From positions 124,001 to 188,000 of the forward strand of contig VIIQ02000714.1 in assembly GCA_007449985.2 (NCBI GenBank): 64,000 nucleotides of DNA, read 5' to 3'. The position numbers and the translations under genes are program-made. The first letter of the stretch is position 1; every line of letters begins with the position of its first letter. This document shows, in pieces, positions 61,507 through 64,000 of this stretch. The DNA comes from Desmodesmus armatus. Taxonomy: Eukaryota > Chlorophyta > Chlorophyceae > Sphaeropleales > Scenedesmaceae. Under the pieces are notes generated by a model, which saw only the letters and a program-made list of their open reading frames with translations, was not told the origin of the DNA and did no database searches.

Positions 61507-63486
61507 ATGGTGTTCAGCCACTCATTTCCAGCTGATACCCCGCTTCCTCGCAGGCTGGGGTTGTGTGCATCTCGTTGGAAAGCCCTTGGAGCCCCTGCTA
61601 GGGTTGTATCCTGGTTGAAGCATGGGGTTGAGATAGAGTGGCTTGGGGGACGGGCCCCGCCGCCCTTCTGCAAACGGCCCCTGCCGTATACACATGCGCA
61701 GCAGCAGTGGTGGTTGTGCACTGAGTTCCCACGCTTTGCTAAGCTTGGCATCATGTCTGAGCTGCCATCAAAGCCTGATTACTGCTCGAATGCATTTTGT
61801 GTGCCGAAGGGCTCCTCTTGGCGCCTTGTGCTGAACCTGTCACACCTCAACAAGTTTGACAAAGCTTACAAGTGCAGGTTTGAAACCCTGAAGTTTCTGC
61901 AGCGCTATGATCTGCAGGGTGCCTTTGCTTTGAAGGCTGATATGGCAGATGCCTTCTACCAGGTGCCTCTGCATGCAGAATCTGTGCCGTATTTTTCGTT
62001 TGAGTTTGCAGGCAGGTTTTACAGCATCAATTGCCTGCCATTTGGGTGGAACAACAGTCCGTATGTGTTCACCAAAGTGGCTAGAGTGTTTGTGGCACAC
62101 TTGCGTGCACCCCAGCATACCCGTGTCCCACCAGGCTGCATGTACCCTCCCCCACCGTCCTCGTGGCTGGCCCAGCATGGTTGCAGGGTCCTTCCCTATT
62201 TGGATGACTTCTTGTTCATCTTCCCCGATCGCGACACCGCCGCTGCTGGTGCAGACTGGGTGCGGTCTCTGATGTTCTGGCTTGGTTTCACTCCCCACCC
62301 GACCAAGTCTATTTGGGAGCCTGTGCAGCAGCTGGAGCACCTGGGGCTTACAGTTGATCTGGCGGCTGGCACCTTCTCTGTGCCAGCAGCTAAGCTAGCA
62401 AGGCTTTCCCGCATGGCTAGGGACATCGCTGTCTCTGCCAAGCTGCGCCGTCGGCTTGTTCCGAAGCGCGAGCTAGCCTCTTTTTGTGGCTTTGCACAGT
62501 CTGTGCGCTTGGCAGTCATGCCTGCCAACCTGTTTTTGCGTAGCTTGTATGATGCATGTGCTTCTGTGCCTGGCTGGAATGGGGATGTTAGGCTGTCACG
62601 TCAAGCCTTTCGGGACTTAGAGTGGTGGGCCAGCATCCCGGCCCGCCACCTGTCTTCCCCCATAGCTTTGCGCCCAGCCACCGTGGAGATGTACGTTGAT
62701 GCTTCTGATGTGGGTTGGGGAGCTGTCTTGCCTGAGTTGCAGGATTCCCCTGAAGGGGTTGCTCGTGGCAGCTGGTCGGCTGCAGAGCAGTCCATGCACA
62801 TCAATCAGAAGGAGATGCGTGCTGTGCAGCTGGCGTTGCGCTCGTTTGCTCCTGTTGTCCGTGACCGGGTGGTTCGTGTGCATGAGGACAATTCTGTCAC
62901 GCAGTCAGTGTTGGGCCGATTTGCATCGCGTTCGCCTGTGTTGATGACTGAGTACCGCCACCTGTGGGCCTTGTTGGATGAGCTGCATGTGCAGCTTCAG
63001 GTGGTGCGTGTAGCCTCTGAGCACAATTTGGCTGACGCGCCGTCCCGTGCTCTGGACCGCAGCGACTACAGGCTTGACGGCAGCGTCTTTGCCAGCCTTG
63101 ATGTGTTGTGGGGGCCCCATGATGTGGATCTGTTTGCTTCGGACACCAACACACACTTGCCTAGGTTTTTCAGCCTGCATCGGTGTCCTGGCAGCAGTGG
63201 AGTCAATGCATTCCTACAGTCATGGCAGGGTCTCAACGGGTTTGCAAACCCCCCTTTGGAAACCAATATCTTGTTGCAAGTGGTGCAGAAGATCCGTGAG
63301 GATCGCGCCGCTGTGACTCTGCTGGTGCCCTGCTGGCCCTCCCAGCCCTGGTACCACGAGCTTATGCTGTTGGCCGCTGATACGGTGGCCCTTCCTCAGG
63401 CCACCTTCAGCTTGGGATCAGCTGGGTCTGCCCAGCATATGCCCAAGGCGTCTTGGCCTATGATGGCTGTGCGCGTTGTTCACTGA
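61507..63486 (+). CDS. DIRS-type reverse transcriptase / RNase H protein
   Basis: 659 residues from the ATG at 61507; the frame is open back to 61432 but has no earlier ATG. RT: WRLVLNLSHLNKF, LKADMADAFYQVPLH, NCLPFGWNNSPYVFTK, and the catalytic YLDD at about residues 231-234 (PYLDDFLFIFP). RNase H: Asp in MYVDASDVGWGAVLPE (about 395), Glu in MHINQKEMRAVQL, Asp in VHEDNSV, and the closing EHNLADAPSR (about 506). The C-terminal part has DVDLFASDTNTHLPRFFSLH, FANPPLETNILL and LLVPCWPSQPWYHEL. This module follows RNase H in DIRS elements and contains an NPP motif reminiscent of N6-adenine methyltransferases. No frameshift or stop interrupts the frame, so the protein may be active. Length and order match DIRS pol rather than Gypsy (no protease or integrase is seen). 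Confidence 0.85.
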   Translation: MVFSHSFPADTPLPRRLGLCASRWKALGAPARVVSWLKHGVEIEWLGGRAPPPFCKRPLPYTHAQQQWWLCTEFPRFAKLGIMSELPSKPDYCSNAFCVPKGSSWRLVLNLSHLNKFDKAYKCRFETLKFLQRYDLQGAFALKADMADAFYQVPLHAESVPYFSFEFAGRFYSINCLPFGWNNSPYVFTKVARVFVAHLRAPQHTRVPPGCMYPPPPSSWLAQHGCRVLPYLDDFLFIFPDRDTAAAGADWVRSLMFWLGFTPHPTKSIWEPVQQLEHLGLTVDLAAGTFSVPAAKLARLSRMARDIAVSAKLRRRLVPKRELASFCGFAQSVRLAVMPANLFLRSLYDACASVPGWNGDVRLSRQAFRDLEWWASIPARHLSSPIALRPATVEMYVDASDVGWGAVLPELQDSPEGVARGSWSAAEQSMHINQKEMRAVQLALRSFAPVVRDRVVRVHEDNSVTQSVLGRFASRSPVLMTEYRHLWALLDELHVQLQVVRVASEHNLADAPSRALDRSDYRLDGSVFASLDVLWGPHDVDLFASDTNTHLPRFFSLHRCPGSSGVNAFLQSWQGLNGFANPPLETNILLQVVQKIREDRAAVTLLVPCWPSQPWYHELMLLAADTVALPQATFSLGSAGSAQHMPKASWPMMAVRVVH

Positions 63487-64000
63487 GCCGCATATACAGT
63501 ATGCCCACCAAGGGTTGTGTTGCAGCAATGAAGGGACTCTGTGCTTGTGGCGTCTGGTTTCTGTTTGGGCTTGAGCTGGCTTGGCTTGTTGTGGGTCTGG
63601 GCTTTGGCCTCTGCAGTGCGTGATGCGCTGCTCTTACGCACTGAGCCCATGTGCTCTGGTGGCGCTGCTGGTGCGGCTTCCGAGTGCCGCTCAGAATGGC
63701 TTTTGGCCTCTACAGTGCCTGATGCGCTGCTTTTATGCACTGAGCCCTTACGCTCTGGTGCTGCTGTTGGTGCAGCTCACAAGTGCAGCGCACAAAAAAT
63801 TCACCTTCGGGTGTTGTGCTGCCTTATGTTAGCAGCCCTGGGTGCTGCTCTTGTTGGTAAACAGAGCCCATGTGCTCGTATGCTGGTTGCCAGTCACTCA
63901 CTCTGATGACAATCGTAGTATCTGTGCTGTAGCGAACCTGCGCTCCTTTGTGTGACCTGCACCGTCGTGCCACACTTGCTAACTTTACGCTGAGCCCGCG
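63487..64000 (+). repeat. 99-bp tandem repeat downstream of the DIRS frame
   Basis: Units starting ttggcctct(g/a)cagtg at 63604 and 63703 share 'gatgcgctgct.tta.gcactgagccc', 'gctctggtg' and 'gctg.tggtgc'. A weak third unit (agagcccatgtgctcgt) lies at about 63864. No tyrosine recombinase frame is recognised before the window ends. Confidence 0.6.

Larger units (their letters stand above)
60690..64000 (+). mobile_element. DIRS-like retrotransposon, left part
   Basis: The element contains an RT-RNase H frame (61507-63486) of DIRS type. It has 5' non-coding sequence with several short palindromes: ccctgcc/cct/ggcaggg near 60766, gttgttgttcacac/gtgtgtgacaacaac near 60793, and tgcgaag/cacaa/cttcgca near 60868. 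A tandem repeat lies 3' of the frame. DIRS elements (TOC in Chlamydomonas, Kangaroo in Volvox) carry split or inverted termini and a tyrosine recombinase instead of LTRs and a DDE integrase. The recombinase and right terminus would lie beyond the window. The left boundary is a guess. Confidence 0.65.

Overview
The window is nuclear DNA from a green alga, most likely a chlorophyte of the class Chlorophyceae (Scenedesmus/Tetradesmus-like; the genus is inference). Genes are split by many GT-AG introns with pyrimidine-rich acceptors. Coding exons are full of CAG/GCA runs giving poly-Gln and poly-Ala, secreted proteins carry a signal peptide followed by an R-x-L-L-Q or R-I-L-Q-Q motif, and there is a DIRS-type retrotransposon. 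No bacterial operons, CRISPR arrays, tRNAs or rRNAs were found. Gene models were built by hand from exon homology, splice signals and reading-frame phase. In most of them every intron joins in phase.

Layout: 1-995 holds two oppositely oriented exons of a PRP4-like splicing kinase, one broken by a small palindromic insertion. 996-7750 is repeat-rich and apparently gene-poor. 7551-7874 is a LINE tail plus a fold-back repeat. 7754-11288 (-) is a four-exon coiled-coil protein of unknown function, head-to-head with a WW/GYF-like protein (11575-13428, +). 15540-17666 (+) is a TAZ zinc-finger protein whose last codons seed a 3' tandem repeat. 21067-22289 (+) is a small Gln-rich protein. 24565-25571 (+) is a secreted protein.

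25885-31170 is a direct tandem duplication of about 2.7 kb. Each copy carries a small two-exon gene (-) behind an identical GC palindrome and an A/T-rich TATA-like box. 31443-31802 holds orphan exons. 32734-39929 (+) is modelled as one seven-exon gene for a very large secreted Pro/Ser-rich protein. 39930-45384 is mostly non-coding with two strong hairpins and one candidate exon. 45385-45660 (+) encodes a small secreted six-cysteine protein.

47028-53248 (-) carries two tandem dienelactone-hydrolase genes. In one of them the catalytic cysteine sits in an 11-nt micro-exon. 53724-57053 (+) encodes a plastid-type, indole-3-glycerol-phosphate-synthase-like barrel protein with several partial exon duplications. 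58344-60575 (-) is the 3' part of an acidic protein of unknown function. Its missing 5' part would lie where a DIRS-like retrotransposon (about 60690 to the end) now sits.

The genes do not form a pathway. The recurring theme is small-scale tandem duplication, of genes, exons, exon fragments and 3' ends, followed by decay or divergence.
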